Source: Mesorhizobium sp. CA14 (GTDB lineage: Bacteria > Pseudomonadota > Alphaproteobacteria > Rhizobiales > Rhizobiaceae). Taken from it: a stretch of 64,000 nt of DNA. Each line of letters starts with the position of its first letter. Position 1 is the stretch's first letter. Location: the NCBI RefSeq assembly GCF_020165195.1, contig NZ_JAIUHR010000020.1:1-64000 (forward strand), written 5' to 3'. The notes under the pieces were generated by a model. That model saw only the letters and a program-made list of their open reading frames with translations. It was not told where the DNA came from and searched no databases. Of the stretch, positions 44,289 to 53,791 are shown one piece after another. A program made the position numbers and the translations under genes.

Positions 44289-45032
44289 ATGCGCTACGAA
44301 CTGATGCTGCCGCACCAGATCCGCAAGGCGATCGAGGAGAACTGGCCGGTCGTGCTGCCGCTCGGCGTGCTCGAATACCACGGCGAGCACATGGCAGTCG
44401 GAATGGACACGCTGGCCGTCATCAAGACGGTGGAGCTGATCGAGAAGGAGAGGGACCTCGTCATCCTGCCGCCCTTCTACTACGGCGCGGCAAGCTACGC
44501 GGTCGCGGCGCCGGAAGGCAGCGGCTCGGTGCAGGTCGGCGGCCCGGCGCTTTCGCCCTTCGCGGAGGAATTGTTCTACGGCCTGCTGCGTATCGGCTTC
44601 CGCAACATCCACGCCATCATCCATCACCAGACCGAGAATTTCGCGGCGGGCATGCCGACCGATCTCGCCTTCAAGACCGCCGGCCGGCAGGCTATCTTCC
44701 GCTTCCTGGAAAAGGAGCGCGGCGAGGGCTGGTGGGGTTCCAACACCATGGCCGATTACTATGCCGGCCATGCGCAGGGCGAGAATGTCTTCAATTGGGT
44801 GCAGGTGCATCCGTTGATGCCGGCCGCGATGACCGGCAAATATCCGTTCGACCATGCCGGCATCGGCGAGACGTCGCTGATGGTGGCGCTGTGTCCCGAG
44901 GCGGTGGATGCCGGGCGTTTCGCGGACAATACCAGCTGGTACACTAAGAGCGCGCCGGAGGCCTCGGCGGGCCTTGGCAAGATCGGCGTCGCCATGATCC
45001 TCGATCATTTGCGCTCGATTCTGGCGCGATAG
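44289..45032 (+). CDS. Creatininase-family amidohydrolase
   Basis: A 247-residue metal-dependent hydrolase. LPLGVLEYHGEHMAVGMDTL is the metal-binding signature (E-x-H-G-x-H-x-x-x-x-x-D), and IHHQTENFAAGMPTDLAF and the C-terminal EASAGLGKIGVAMILDHL fit the family. Members cleave creatinine, formamides or related ring amides. Coupling to a SIS isomerase and a sugar ABC transporter is unusual for a creatinine role, so the true substrate may be a sugar amide or lactam. Confidence 0.83.
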   Translation: MRYELMLPHQIRKAIEENWPVVLPLGVLEYHGEHMAVGMDTLAVIKTVELIEKERDLVILPPFYYGAASYAVAAPEGSGSVQVGGPALSPFAEELFYGLLRIGFRNIHAIIHHQTENFAAGMPTDLAFKTAGRQAIFRFLEKERGEGWWGSNTMADYYAGHAQGENVFNWVQVHPLMPAAMTGKYPFDHAGIGETSLMVALCPEAVDAGRFADNTSWYTKSAPEASAGLGKIGVAMILDHLRSILAR

Positions 45033-45043
45033 GCGCAGTTCTT

Positions 45044-45187
45044 CCTTCTCCCCTTGTGGGAGAAGGTGGATCGGCGCGCAGCGCCGAGACGGATGAGGGG
45101 TGTTCCAGCGGAGTGAGAGGTTGGCGTTCCCTGGAACGCCCCTCATCCGTCGCCTTCGGCGACACCTTCTCCCACAAGGGGAGAAGG
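45044..45187. repeat. Long palindromic intergenic element (144 bp)
   Basis: The arms CCTTCTCCCCTTGTGGGAGA and its exact complement at the far end extend over 25 bp. A second inner inverted repeat (GACGGATGAGGGGTGTTCC against GGAACGCCCCTCATCCGTC, one mismatch) makes a cruciform-like double hairpin. It fills the gap between the two convergent transcripts. This layout resembles rhizobial intergenic mosaic elements; the assignment is from memory. Confidence 0.9.
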
Positions 45188-45197
45188 GGAAGTCCAG

Positions 45198-46115
45198 CTA
45201 CTTCACCGAGCCGGCCGTCATGCCCATGATCAGATAGCGCTCGAGCGCGATGCCGATGATTGCCAGCGGCGCGATCGCGGCGGTGGCCAAGGCCGCCATC
45301 GACCACCAGTTGATGCCCTGCGAGCCGGTCTGGCTCGCCACCATGACGGGGATGGTCTTGGCATCGGTCGATGTCAGAAGCGCGGCGAAGAAATACTCGT
45401 TCCAGCACAGCACCATCGCCAGGATGAAGGCGGCGACCATGCCGGGCAGGGCGATCGGCATGACGATGCGAAAGAAGGCGCCCCAGATCGACAGCCCGTC
45501 GACCAAAGCCGCTTCCTCCAACTCAACGGGTATCGAGTTGAACTGGTCGCGCATGATCCAGATCACGATCGGCAGCACCATCAGCGTGTAGAGGAGCACG
45601 AGCCCGATGCGGGTATCGAGGAGCGCCACTTCCCGGTAGAGCACCAGGAAAGGCAGCGCCAGAACGACCGGCGGCAGGATCAGCTGCGACAGGAAGAAGA
45701 AGGAGATGTCCTCGTTCTTGAACCAGGCGAATTTGTAGCGGTAGCGGACAAGACCATAGGCGGCGAGGCTGCCGATGATGATGGCGAGGCTCGATGCGCC
45801 AACCGAGGTGATGACCGAGTTCATGAAACGTTTGAGGAATTCGTCGCGCACGGTCGATGTCTGGAAGATCGAATCCGGCGAAAGGCCGAGCGAGCGCCAC
45901 CCCTTCCAGTCAGGTGTAAAGTCGACGAAGGGAATGAGATGGCCTTGGGTGACGTCGACCGCCGATTTGAACGAGGTGGTGATCGTCCAATAGATCGGGA
46001 ACAGGCAGACGAAAGCCCAGAAGATAAGCGCGCCATAAATGAAGACGCGGCTGGTGATGAAGGCCGCCGGCGAGCGGATTTCGGAAACGGTGTAGTCGGT
46101 GGTCTGGACGCTCAT
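45198..46115 (-). CDS. Carbohydrate ABC transporter permease, MalG type
   Basis: A 305-residue inner-membrane permease. Six membrane segments start with FIYGALIFWAFVCLFPIYWT. The EAA loop that docks to the ATPase is EEAALVDGLSIWGAFFRIVM with the usual G. It partners the upstream permease and the ATPase encoded on the other strand. Its start is nine bases from the stop of the first permease gene. Confidence 0.92.
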   Translation of the reverse strand: MSVQTTDYTVSEIRSPAAFITSRVFIYGALIFWAFVCLFPIYWTITTSFKSAVDVTQGHLIPFVDFTPDWKGWRSLGLSPDSIFQTSTVRDEFLKRFMNSVITSVGASSLAIIIGSLAAYGLVRYRYKFAWFKNEDISFFFLSQLILPPVVLALPFLVLYREVALLDTRIGLVLLYTLMVLPIVIWIMRDQFNSIPVELEEAALVDGLSIWGAFFRIVMPIALPGMVAAFILAMVLCWNEYFFAALLTSTDAKTIPVMVASQTGSQGINWWSMAALATAAIAPLAIIGIALERYLIMGMTAGSVK

Positions 46116-46123
46116 GATGCCGC

Positions 46124-47239
46124 TCAGTTGACGTTGCGCACGAAGCGACTGGCGAATTTCAGGAGCCAGGTCACGAATACGATGATGATGACCAGATAGG
46201 CCATGGCCAGCATGGTGCCGTAGCCGACATTGGAGCGGTCGCGGTATTCGCGATAGATGAAGCTCGACACGGAATCGGTGGCGCCGCCGGGTCCGCCGGA
46301 GGTCAGGGTGATGATGATGTCCGCGAGCTTCAGCTTGAAGATGATGCGCAGGATCACGGCCGTCACCGATACCGGCAGCATCAGCGGGAAAGTGACCTGC
46401 CAGAATGTCTGCCATGCGGTCGCGCCATCAACGCGGGCGGCTTCCAGCACCTCGCGCGACATCGCCTGCAGGCCGGCAAGCAACATGATCATCATGAACG
46501 GGATGAAGGTCCAGGCATCGAGCATCATGATCGAGATGCGGGCGGTGATCGGATCGGAGAAGAAGGCGGGGTTGTCCCAGCCGAGATGACGCGCCAGCGT
46601 AGCCGCCGGGCCGAACCGGTACTCCATTAGCGACTTGCCGACCATCCAGGACACGGCGACCGGCGATAGCATCAGCGGCAGCAGGAAGACGACGCGGAAG
46701 AATTTGCGTGCCCGGATCTGCGCATTGAGCAGCAGCGCCAGGCCGAAGGCGATGACATATTCGACCAGCACCGCAAGCACATAGAGCACCATGTTGAACA
46801 GCGCGTTGCGGTAATAGGGGTCGGCAAGCATCTGCCAGAAATTGTCGAGGCCGTTGAAACGGCGGCCCGAGAACGAGCTGAGGTTCCAGTCGGTCAGCGC
46901 GATGTAGAAGCCGAACAGCGTCGGGAAGATCACCATGGCGATGGTGAAGAGCAGGGCCGGCAAAAGGAACAGCGCGCGCTGCCCGTCCTCGCCGCGCGTC
47001 AGCACCTGCCAGGCGCCAAGTGCTGCGCCCCACAAGATGTAGGCGTAGACCACCGGGCGCCATGTGTCGAAGCCGACCGTGGACATCTCAGTCTTATAGA
47101 GGATCTGCACGACGATGATCGCCAGCAAGCCAAGCGTTGCAATGGCCAGCAGGCCCCAGCCGAGGCGCTTGCGGCCTGTCGGGATCAGGTCGGCCGGATG
47201 TGCCGGCCACGCATTCGCGGTCGAAGTCTGCTCAGCCAC
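46124..47239 (-). CDS. Carbohydrate ABC transporter permease, MalF type
   Basis: A 371-residue permease. The usual permease part begins around residue 90 (LFLLPALLFTIAMVIFPTLF), and the EAA loop is LEAARVDGATAWQTFWQVTF. Ahead of it are two extra hydrophobic segments (GLLAIATLGLLAIIVVQIL and YAYILWGAALGAWQVL), so the protein is longer than the common six-helix form. With MalG type it forms the channel. The SBP gene lies upstream with a hairpin between. Confidence 0.9.
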   Translation of the reverse strand: MAEQTSTANAWPAHPADLIPTGRKRLGWGLLAIATLGLLAIIVVQILYKTEMSTVGFDTWRPVVYAYILWGAALGAWQVLTRGEDGQRALFLLPALLFTIAMVIFPTLFGFYIALTDWNLSSFSGRRFNGLDNFWQMLADPYYRNALFNMVLYVLAVLVEYVIAFGLALLLNAQIRARKFFRVVFLLPLMLSPVAVSWMVGKSLMEYRFGPAATLARHLGWDNPAFFSDPITARISIMMLDAWTFIPFMMIMLLAGLQAMSREVLEAARVDGATAWQTFWQVTFPLMLPVSVTAVILRIIFKLKLADIIITLTSGGPGGATDSVSSFIYREYRDRSNVGYGTMLAMAYLVIIIVFVTWLLKFASRFVRNVN

Positions 47240-47257
47240 GCCTCTCGCCTTCTAGAG

Positions 47258-47355
47258 CGCCTCACCGTTTCACGGAAACGGCGAACCGCTCTATCTCTTT
47301 GTTTTATGCAATTCCGGACGGAAAACCGCTCACACTTTTCCTGGAATTGCTCTAA
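47258..47355. repeat. Longest copy of the dispersed intergenic repeat
   Basis: A roughly 98-bp element beginning AGAGCGCCTCACCGTTTCAC and ending TTTTCCTGGAATTGCTCT. It holds an ACCGTTTCAC-GGAAACGG-type hairpin and the GCAATTCCGG and CACACTTTTCC modules. The 3' module alone recurs at 18814, 28548 and 42495. It lies between the binding-protein gene and the permease gene. Confidence 0.85.
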
Positions 47356-47384
47356 CGCATCAAACCGGCCGAGCCGGTAAAGAT

Positions 47385-47415
47385 GCGGCCCGGTGACGAT
47401 GTGCCACCGGGCCGC
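47385..47415 (-). terminator. Intercistronic hairpin after the sugar-binding-protein gene
   Basis: GCGGCCCGGTG and CACCGGGCCGC form a perfect 11-bp stem around nine bases, 19 bases after the SBP stop on its own strand. There is no T-run. In ABC operons such a hairpin usually protects or partly terminates the SBP message, giving more binding protein than permease. Confidence 0.75.
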
Positions 47416-47433
47416 GACGTCTCATAAGCCAGC

Positions 47434-49098
47434 CTACATGCCGAGCGAGGCTTTGTAGAGCTTTACCTGGTTTTCGCGGCCGATCTGGTCGGTCAGCTTC
47501 TCCCAGGCCGCGGCGATGGCATCGGCGCCTTCCTGTGCCTTCATCTTGCCGGCGAAAGTGTTGGCCAGGATGTCCTCGGCAGCCGAATAGTACTGGAAGA
47601 TGCCGGGAATGCGTGGCTCGATCGCCGCGTTCGGATGGTTGTAGGAATCGCCTTCCGACTTGAGATAGGAGGTGATGAAGGCCTCGTCATAGCCGGCCGC
47701 AACCCATTCGGGAATGTTGAAATGGGAGTTGCGGTAGGGCTGGAAGCCCGACGGATACATCGCCGTCCAGATCGACAGGTCCTTGCCGCCGAGATGGGCG
47801 GCCGCCGACCACGCGGCCTTCTTCTTCTTTTCGTCGGAATCGACGCGGGCCATGACATAGACGCCCCAGCCGAGATAGGCGCAGTTCGGCGCATAGTTCG
47901 GGCCGCTGGCGAGCTTTTCCCACTTGCCGGTCTTGGAATTGTAGACGTCGTCGGAGCCCGGCAGGATCGAGAAGCCGGTGACGTCGCCGATGACCGATGA
48001 GTCATTGGTCTTCACATTCGAGCCGACATCGCCCCACCAGGGGATCATCGAGCCGGTGCCGGCCAGGAACTGCTGGAACGCGGTCGTGTTCGGATCGGCG
48101 TTAATCTGGTCGGCGGGTTCGGAGGGCAGGGCGTCGATGACGTCCTGGATGGCGCGCACCCAGGCCGGATTGTTGATGCGCGGCTTCATCGTGTCGGCAT
48201 CGAACAGCCAGGCCTTGTCGTCGGGATGCTTGGCATAGGCTGTGGCGCGGCTTCCGAGGAAATAGAAGCCGAAGCCGCCCCAGGGCTTGGGCGCGTCGAG
48301 ATAGCCGTAGACGTCCTGGCCCTTGAATTTCTTGCCCTTGAGGAACTTGGTGACGGCCTGCACCTGCTGCCAGGTCTTCGGCACGCCCCATTCGGTCGTG
48401 GCGCCGCTTTCCTTCCAGGCCTTGGCGAGATCGGCATCCGCGAACACGTCGGTGCGGTAGTTGAAATTGTGCGTGTCGCCGTCGATGGTCACGCGATACT
48501 GCTTGCCGTTCCACGTGCCGACCGGCGGCTTGAGATAGTTGACCAGATCCTCGAAATCGATCTGTTTCTTGACCCAGTCGGGCATCTCGGAGGTCAGGCC
48601 CTTGCCGCAGACATCGCCTTCGAAGGGCGCGCCCATCTCGATGATGTCGAAATCGACGGTCTTGGTTGCGATGGACTGCTGCAGGCGGGCGTTGTAGTCG
48701 GCCTGGGCAAGGTCGATCCAGCTGATCTTGGCGCCGGTATAGGCCTCCCATGGCTTCAGGAAGCCGCGGAACAGCACGTTGTGCAGGTTCTGGTTGTTGA
48801 GGCCCATGAAGGTGAGCTCGACTCCGGCGAACTCGCCTTCCTTGACATTGGCCTTGGTCGCTCCCAGGCAAAGCTCGCCGACTTTCTGGAAGTCGGCATC
48901 CGTCGGTTGACCCTTGCCGACGCCCGGGATCTGCAGGATTTTCGCGCGCACACTGTCATCGGCGGCCGCAGGCTTCGTCAGCGCGCCGAGCCCGGCGCCG
49001 GAGGCGGCGGCGATCGCTGCCATGCTGGCCGCACCCTTCAGCAGATCGCGACGGTTCGCTCCGGCGCGCATCAGTTTTTCATACAGGTCGACTCTCAT
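47434..49098 (-). CDS. ABC transporter sugar-binding protein, Tat-exported
   Basis: A 554-residue periplasmic binding protein of the carbohydrate (family 1) type. The leader has a twin-arginine motif (NRRDLLKG) and a hydrophobic run (AASMAAIAAASGAGLGALT) with cleavage likely near PAAAD, so it is probably folded before export by Tat. The mature part contains GVELTFMGLNNQNLHN, ISWIDLAQADYNARLQ and YVMARVDSDEKKKKAAWSAA. It is longer than usual binding proteins. The ligand is likely a sugar or polyol. Confidence 0.88.
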   Translation of the reverse strand: MRVDLYEKLMRAGANRRDLLKGAASMAAIAAASGAGLGALTKPAAADDSVRAKILQIPGVGKGQPTDADFQKVGELCLGATKANVKEGEFAGVELTFMGLNNQNLHNVLFRGFLKPWEAYTGAKISWIDLAQADYNARLQQSIATKTVDFDIIEMGAPFEGDVCGKGLTSEMPDWVKKQIDFEDLVNYLKPPVGTWNGKQYRVTIDGDTHNFNYRTDVFADADLAKAWKESGATTEWGVPKTWQQVQAVTKFLKGKKFKGQDVYGYLDAPKPWGGFGFYFLGSRATAYAKHPDDKAWLFDADTMKPRINNPAWVRAIQDVIDALPSEPADQINADPNTTAFQQFLAGTGSMIPWWGDVGSNVKTNDSSVIGDVTGFSILPGSDDVYNSKTGKWEKLASGPNYAPNCAYLGWGVYVMARVDSDEKKKKAAWSAAAHLGGKDLSIWTAMYPSGFQPYRNSHFNIPEWVAAGYDEAFITSYLKSEGDSYNHPNAAIEPRIPGIFQYYSAAEDILANTFAGKMKAQEGADAIAAAWEKLTDQIGRENQVKLYKASLGM

Positions 49099-49273
49099 TT
49101 ACAGGTTCCTCCCAGAACATCAGCGATTGAATTGAAGTGGCCAATCTCTCGGACGTCGAAACGTCTCACGGTTCTCCTCGATCATACCGGACGTGGGGCC
49201 CCACCCTGCGTCGCCGGAGCTCCGATCTCAGGGTAGCAGGCCTGCTCTCGGATTGGCACTCGCCACTATTCGC

Positions 49274-49285
49274 GTAATCGATTAC
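49274..49285. promoter_or_regulatory. LacI-family operator candidate in a divergent promoter
   Basis: GTAATCGATTAC is a perfect 12-bp palindrome with the AAnCGnTT core recognised by many LacI-family regulators. It sits between the divergent binding-protein gene and the ATPase gene, where it could control both arms. No LacI regulator gene is in the window. Confidence 0.65.
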
Positions 49286-49379
49286 CTTGTCAACAAGATT
49301 GGCTTTTTATCTATAAGATACCGACTTGCCGTGACCGTTCGCAATGGCTAGCTTCACCGCAAACGATAAAGGGGAGACG

Positions 49380-50438
<1,059 letters not shown>

Positions 50439-50464
50439 CCGCATCAACCCTTCAAGAGGAGACC

Positions 50465-50917
50465 ATGCTCAAAGGGATCAATCCGCTGCTCAATGCCGAT
50501 GTGCTCCAGGCGCTGCGGGCGATGGGCCATGGTGACGACCTGATCATCGCCGACACCAATTTCCCGTCCGATTCGGTGGCGCGGCAGACGGTGCTCGGCA
50601 AGCTGCTGCGCATCGATGCGACGGCGGCGGAGGTGGTGAAGGCGGTGCTGTCGCTCTATCCGCTGGATACTTTCGTCGACGATGCGGCAGCGCGCATGGA
50701 GATCGTCGGCAAGCCGAACGAAATCCCGCCGGTGCAGAAGGAAGTTCAGAGGGAGATCGACGCGGCCGAGGGCAAAGCCTGGCCGATGATCTCGATCGAA
50801 CGCTACGCCTTCTACGAGCGCTCGAAGAAAGCCTATTGCGTGATCCAGACAGGCGAGCGCCGCTTCTATGGCTGCTTTGCCTTCCGCAAAGGCGTCGTGC
50901 CGCCGGATGCCGAGTAA
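50465..50917 (+). CDS. RbsD/FucU-type sugar mutarotase
   Basis: A 150-residue protein. MLKGINPLLNADVLQALRAM and GHGDDLIIADTNFPSDSVAR match the RbsD/FucU family, including the His-Asp region that interconverts sugar anomers. FucU acts on fucose and RbsD on ribose; FucU fits the longer C-terminus better. It lies 26 bases from the ATPase gene and is followed at once by a ribokinase-like gene. Confidence 0.88.
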   Translation: MLKGINPLLNADVLQALRAMGHGDDLIIADTNFPSDSVARQTVLGKLLRIDATAAEVVKAVLSLYPLDTFVDDAAARMEIVGKPNEIPPVQKEVQREIDAAEGKAWPMISIERYAFYERSKKAYCVIQTGERRFYGCFAFRKGVVPPDAE

Positions 50918-50921
50918 GGAC

Positions 50922-51866
50922 ATGGCTACCGGCAAACCCTTCATCATGAAACCTGTTGTAATCCTGGGCGTGTTCGTCGCCGACACCGCCTATCGCGCCG
51001 AGCGCCAGCCGCGCCTGGGTGAAACGATCCTCGGCAATTCCTTCAAGCTCGGCCCTGGCGGCAAGGGCTCGAACCAGGCGGTGGCGGCAGGCAAGCTCGG
51101 CGCCGACATCACCTTTCTGACCAGGCTCGGCGTCGATCCCTTCGCCGATATGGCGAAACAGACCTGGAAGGATGCAGGCGTGAAAAGCGCCGTCATCGAC
51201 ACGCCGGACAGCTATACGGGCGCGGCCTATATCTTCGTCGAGGAAGGCACCGGCAACAATGCCATCATCGTCAGTCCGGGCGCGGCAATGCTGATCTCAC
51301 CAGCCGACATCGACGCGCATGCCGAGCTCATCCGTTCCGCCGGCGTCTTCGTCACCCAGCTCGAACAGCCGATCGATGCGGCCCTGAGGGCGCTGGAAAT
51401 CGCGCGCGGGGCAGGGGTGACGACCATTCTCAATCCCGCGCCGGCCGCCAGCCTGCCCGACCGCATCTACGCGCTCTGCGACTATGTCACGCCCAACGAG
51501 ACCGAGGCAGAAGGGTTGACCGGCATCAATGTCTCCTCGAGCGACGACGCCCGCCGCGCCGCCGACGCGCTGCTCGCCAAGGGCGTCGGCACCGTCATCG
51601 TGACGCTGGGGAAAAAGGGCGCGCTGCTGCACACCAAGCACCGATCCGAACATGCCGACGCGGTCAATGCCGGCCCGGTGATCGAGACCACGGGGGCGGG
51701 TGACGCGTTCAACGGCGGTCTCGCAGCCGCCTTGGCAAGAGGCGTCGAGCCGCTGGAGGCCGTGCGCTTTGCCTGCGCGGTAGCCGGCATTTCGGTGACT
51801 CGCCCCGGCACGGCGCCGTCCATGCCGACCCTCGAGGAGGTCGAGGCGCTGCTCGCCAAGGCCTGA
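50922..51866 (+). CDS. Ribokinase-like PfkB-family sugar kinase
   Basis: A 314-residue kinase. GGKGSNQAVAAGKLGADITF carries the first PfkB signature and the sugar site. ETTGAGDAFNGGLAAALARG carries the second, with the catalytic Asp and the oxyanion hole. It phosphorylates a pentose or related sugar after import. The start at 50922 is close to the RbsD stop; a second ATG at 50946 is possible because neither has a well-spaced ribosome site. Confidence 0.88.
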   Translation: MATGKPFIMKPVVILGVFVADTAYRAERQPRLGETILGNSFKLGPGGKGSNQAVAAGKLGADITFLTRLGVDPFADMAKQTWKDAGVKSAVIDTPDSYTGAAYIFVEEGTGNNAIIVSPGAAMLISPADIDAHAELIRSAGVFVTQLEQPIDAALRALEIARGAGVTTILNPAPAASLPDRIYALCDYVTPNETEAEGLTGINVSSSDDARRAADALLAKGVGTVIVTLGKKGALLHTKHRSEHADAVNAGPVIETTGAGDAFNGGLAAALARGVEPLEAVRFACAVAGISVTRPGTAPSMPTLEEVEALLAKA

Positions 51867-51976
51867 GGCCTCCCGCCTTCCATTTTTCGCGGCTTTTTTA
51901 GCGGCCCCTTATCGCGGAACGCAACTGAGGCGAGCGCGTTCATCGTCCTGTCGGCGCGCCGATTTGGAACGGTAGG

Positions 51977-52075
51977 ATGAAAAAGCCTTACGAAAAGCCC
52001 ACACTTGTAAAGCGCCAGAAGCTCACCGAAAGGACGGCCCAGATCGTCGCTTCCGGGGTCGTGCTGGGCGAATGA
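51977..52075 (+). CDS. Putative RiPP precursor peptide with lasso-type leader motif
   Basis: A 32-residue peptide encoded by a frame short enough to be missed by normal gene callers. It begins MKKPYEKPTLVKRQKL; the Y-x-x-P-x-L arrangement matches the leader motif that the RRE (B1) protein binds in lasso-peptide systems. The core after the leader (about ERTAQIVASGVVLGE) has no Asp or Glu at positions 7-9 of a plausible start, so a lasso ring is not assured. No cyclase, protease or RRE gene is nearby. GGA lies eight bases before the ATG. Confidence 0.6.
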   Translation: MKKPYEKPTLVKRQKLTERTAQIVASGVVLGE

Positions 52076-52091
52076 TTTCCAAGCGGCCGCG

Positions 52092-52295
52092 CTAAAGAAT
52101 CCTGCTGGTCAGTTCCAACATCGTCGTTGCGCCTTGCTCGCTGCCGGGCATATGCACGACGCGGAGCACGCGCAGGTCCCTGTTCGATCCGTCGACCGGT
52201 ATCGAGACGCTTTCGCCGACCCGCGGCAATTCCTGGAAGGCAAGCTCGTCGACATCCCTCTCATCGTCGATGGAAATCCGACATCTCACAGCCAT
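52092..52295 (-). CDS. Small hypothetical protein
   Basis: A 67-residue acidic protein: MAVRCRISIDDERDVDELAF, then LPRVGESVSIPVDGSNRDLR, then VVHMPGSEQGATTMLELTSR. The pattern of short strands ending in a glycine-rich turn suggests a compact beta domain. I do not recognise a named family. Confidence 0.6.
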   Translation of the reverse strand: MAVRCRISIDDERDVDELAFQELPRVGESVSIPVDGSNRDLRVLRVVHMPGSEQGATTMLELTSRIL

Positions 52296-52477
52296 CTGAT
52301 CTCTCCCGTTTTTCGCCCGAGGGCTGAACGAGACAAGTTTGGAATGGTTCCGGGATCAAAGGCCTGGAGCGGACTTAGGGTCTACTTGACGCGGTACGAG
52401 CCGCCGACGATTGCCGGTGCAAAGGTCGCAAATTGCTCGGCTAGGAACGGAGGAAAGGGCTTAAACCCTTGAAAAGA

Positions 52478-52554
52478 TGGCGCGAGTGACGGGGCTCGAA
52501 CCCGCGACCTCCGGCGTGACAGGCCGGCACTCTAACCGACTGAGCTACACCCGC
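52478..52554 (-). tRNA. tRNA-Asp (anticodon GUC)
   Basis: On the minus strand: acceptor GCGGGTG with CACTCGC, D-arm with AGCTCAGTCGGTTAGAG, anticodon stem CCGGC/GCCGG around CTGTCAC (anticodon GTC), T-arm GCGGG-TTCGAGC-CCCGT, discriminator G and an encoded CCA at 52478-52480. Confidence 0.97.
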
Positions 52555-52772
52555 GCACTGACGAGCACGTGTCAGGCGTGTTCGTCGTTGGGGCGGTGGA
52601 TAAGGGGTTCGCCCGCGGGTGTCAAGCGCGGCATTCACGCATTACAGCAATCGGGAGAAGGTTTTTTGACAGCGGCGCCGAGGCTCGGGAAATCCGCACC
52701 GCGACAGGCGCGCCGTCTATTCATTTGGCCTTGCGAATGAGGCCCTAACTGCTTAAAGGTCCGCGCTCAAGC

Positions 52773-52848
<76 letters not shown>

Positions 52849-53120
52849 CCTTGATTTTAAAACAGAAATCTGCATTTTTCTCTAGGAATTTTGTGAAGCT
52901 TACGGCTTAATAGCTACAGAATAGCAACAGCAGCAGCCGTCATTTTTGATCGACTCGTCGGACTCAGACGAGCTGGACATCGGTTTAATCGGGCCTTGAA
53001 TTGATCAACGGAGCTTGCAACGTTGGCAGGACTGGCTTTCCCTTAGGATGCTTTTGGACGGATAGTCGGTCGAAGCAGATTCCCCGGCTATCGGTTATGC
53101 GGCAACCTTTGAGCAGATCC

Positions 53121-53498
53121 ATGAAGTTCCTCAAGGCATCGATGCTTCTGCCCATCATGGCAATGGCTGCGCCGGGTGTCGGCCGTACAGATGATGGAGC
53201 CGTGTCAGCACTACAGATGCGCGACTGGTGCGCGCCGGTTGTTGACGGTTCCGACCCCCGCAATTCGCAAGAGTACCTTCATGCAGGCTATTGCATAGGG
53301 TCATTCGTGACCCTCCGAAATATGGGCGTGTTGAAATCGATCCCTCGTGCCTGCATTCCAGATGCCACCACGACCGACGATTTTATCAGGACATACGCAC
53401 ACGAGATCTCGGGCATGCAAACCGACGTCGATGAGGTTCGTTCGAACTGGTTCGCGGCGGCCGTGGTGATCCTGCAGTACAAATTCCCGTGTCGCTAA
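53121..53498 (+). CDS. Rap1a/Tai-like secreted small protein
   Basis: A 125-residue protein with a signal-like N-terminus (KFLKASMLLPIMAMAAPGVG). The mature part has QMRDWCAPVVDGSD, HAGYCIGSFVTLRNMGVLK, ACIPDATTTDDFIRTYAHE and ends LQYKFPC. This cysteine layout and the GYCIG and C-terminal FPC are those of Rap1a/Tai-type immunity proteins, which neutralise type VI amidase effectors in other bacteria. No effector gene is adjacent, so an immunity role is unproven. Confidence 0.55.
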   Translation: MKFLKASMLLPIMAMAAPGVGRTDDGAVSALQMRDWCAPVVDGSDPRNSQEYLHAGYCIGSFVTLRNMGVLKSIPRACIPDATTTDDFIRTYAHEISGMQTDVDEVRSNWFAAAVVILQYKFPCR

Positions 53499-53791
53499 AG
53501 ATCAAGTCGAACATAGCGTGACAAGGACGCACGTTTCAGGCGGAAGGCCGGGCCATGACCCTCGTCCGTTGGTCTCGTTCGGAAGGCACGGCTCAAAACA
53601 AGCGCGATCAGCATCCTGCTCCTGCTCAAGGGCCCATCGTACAGACCCTTACCAAATCCCTTGCCCATTATCCAAGCGAGAAGCTTGTGGTGCCGTTCGT
53701 GCATGCGAATGGCCTATTGGCACGGAGGGTCATCAATTGACGCATACCTCCCCCTGCTACTAGAGATATCGTGGCAGGAGGGGCGTCATCA

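Noticed and set aside
52386..52470. Two short readings, one per strand, beyond tRNA-Asp (plus contains RYEPPTIAG, minus contains FAPAIVGGSYRVK)
   Set aside because: The plus reading mimics a lasso-type motif but has no proper start or ribosome site; the minus one has no start. Not enough to call a second peptide.
53518..53763. Short frames between the Rap1a-like and ATPase genes
   Set aside because: Overlapping frames with no family signal; the stretch may be a decayed gene but nothing can be identified.
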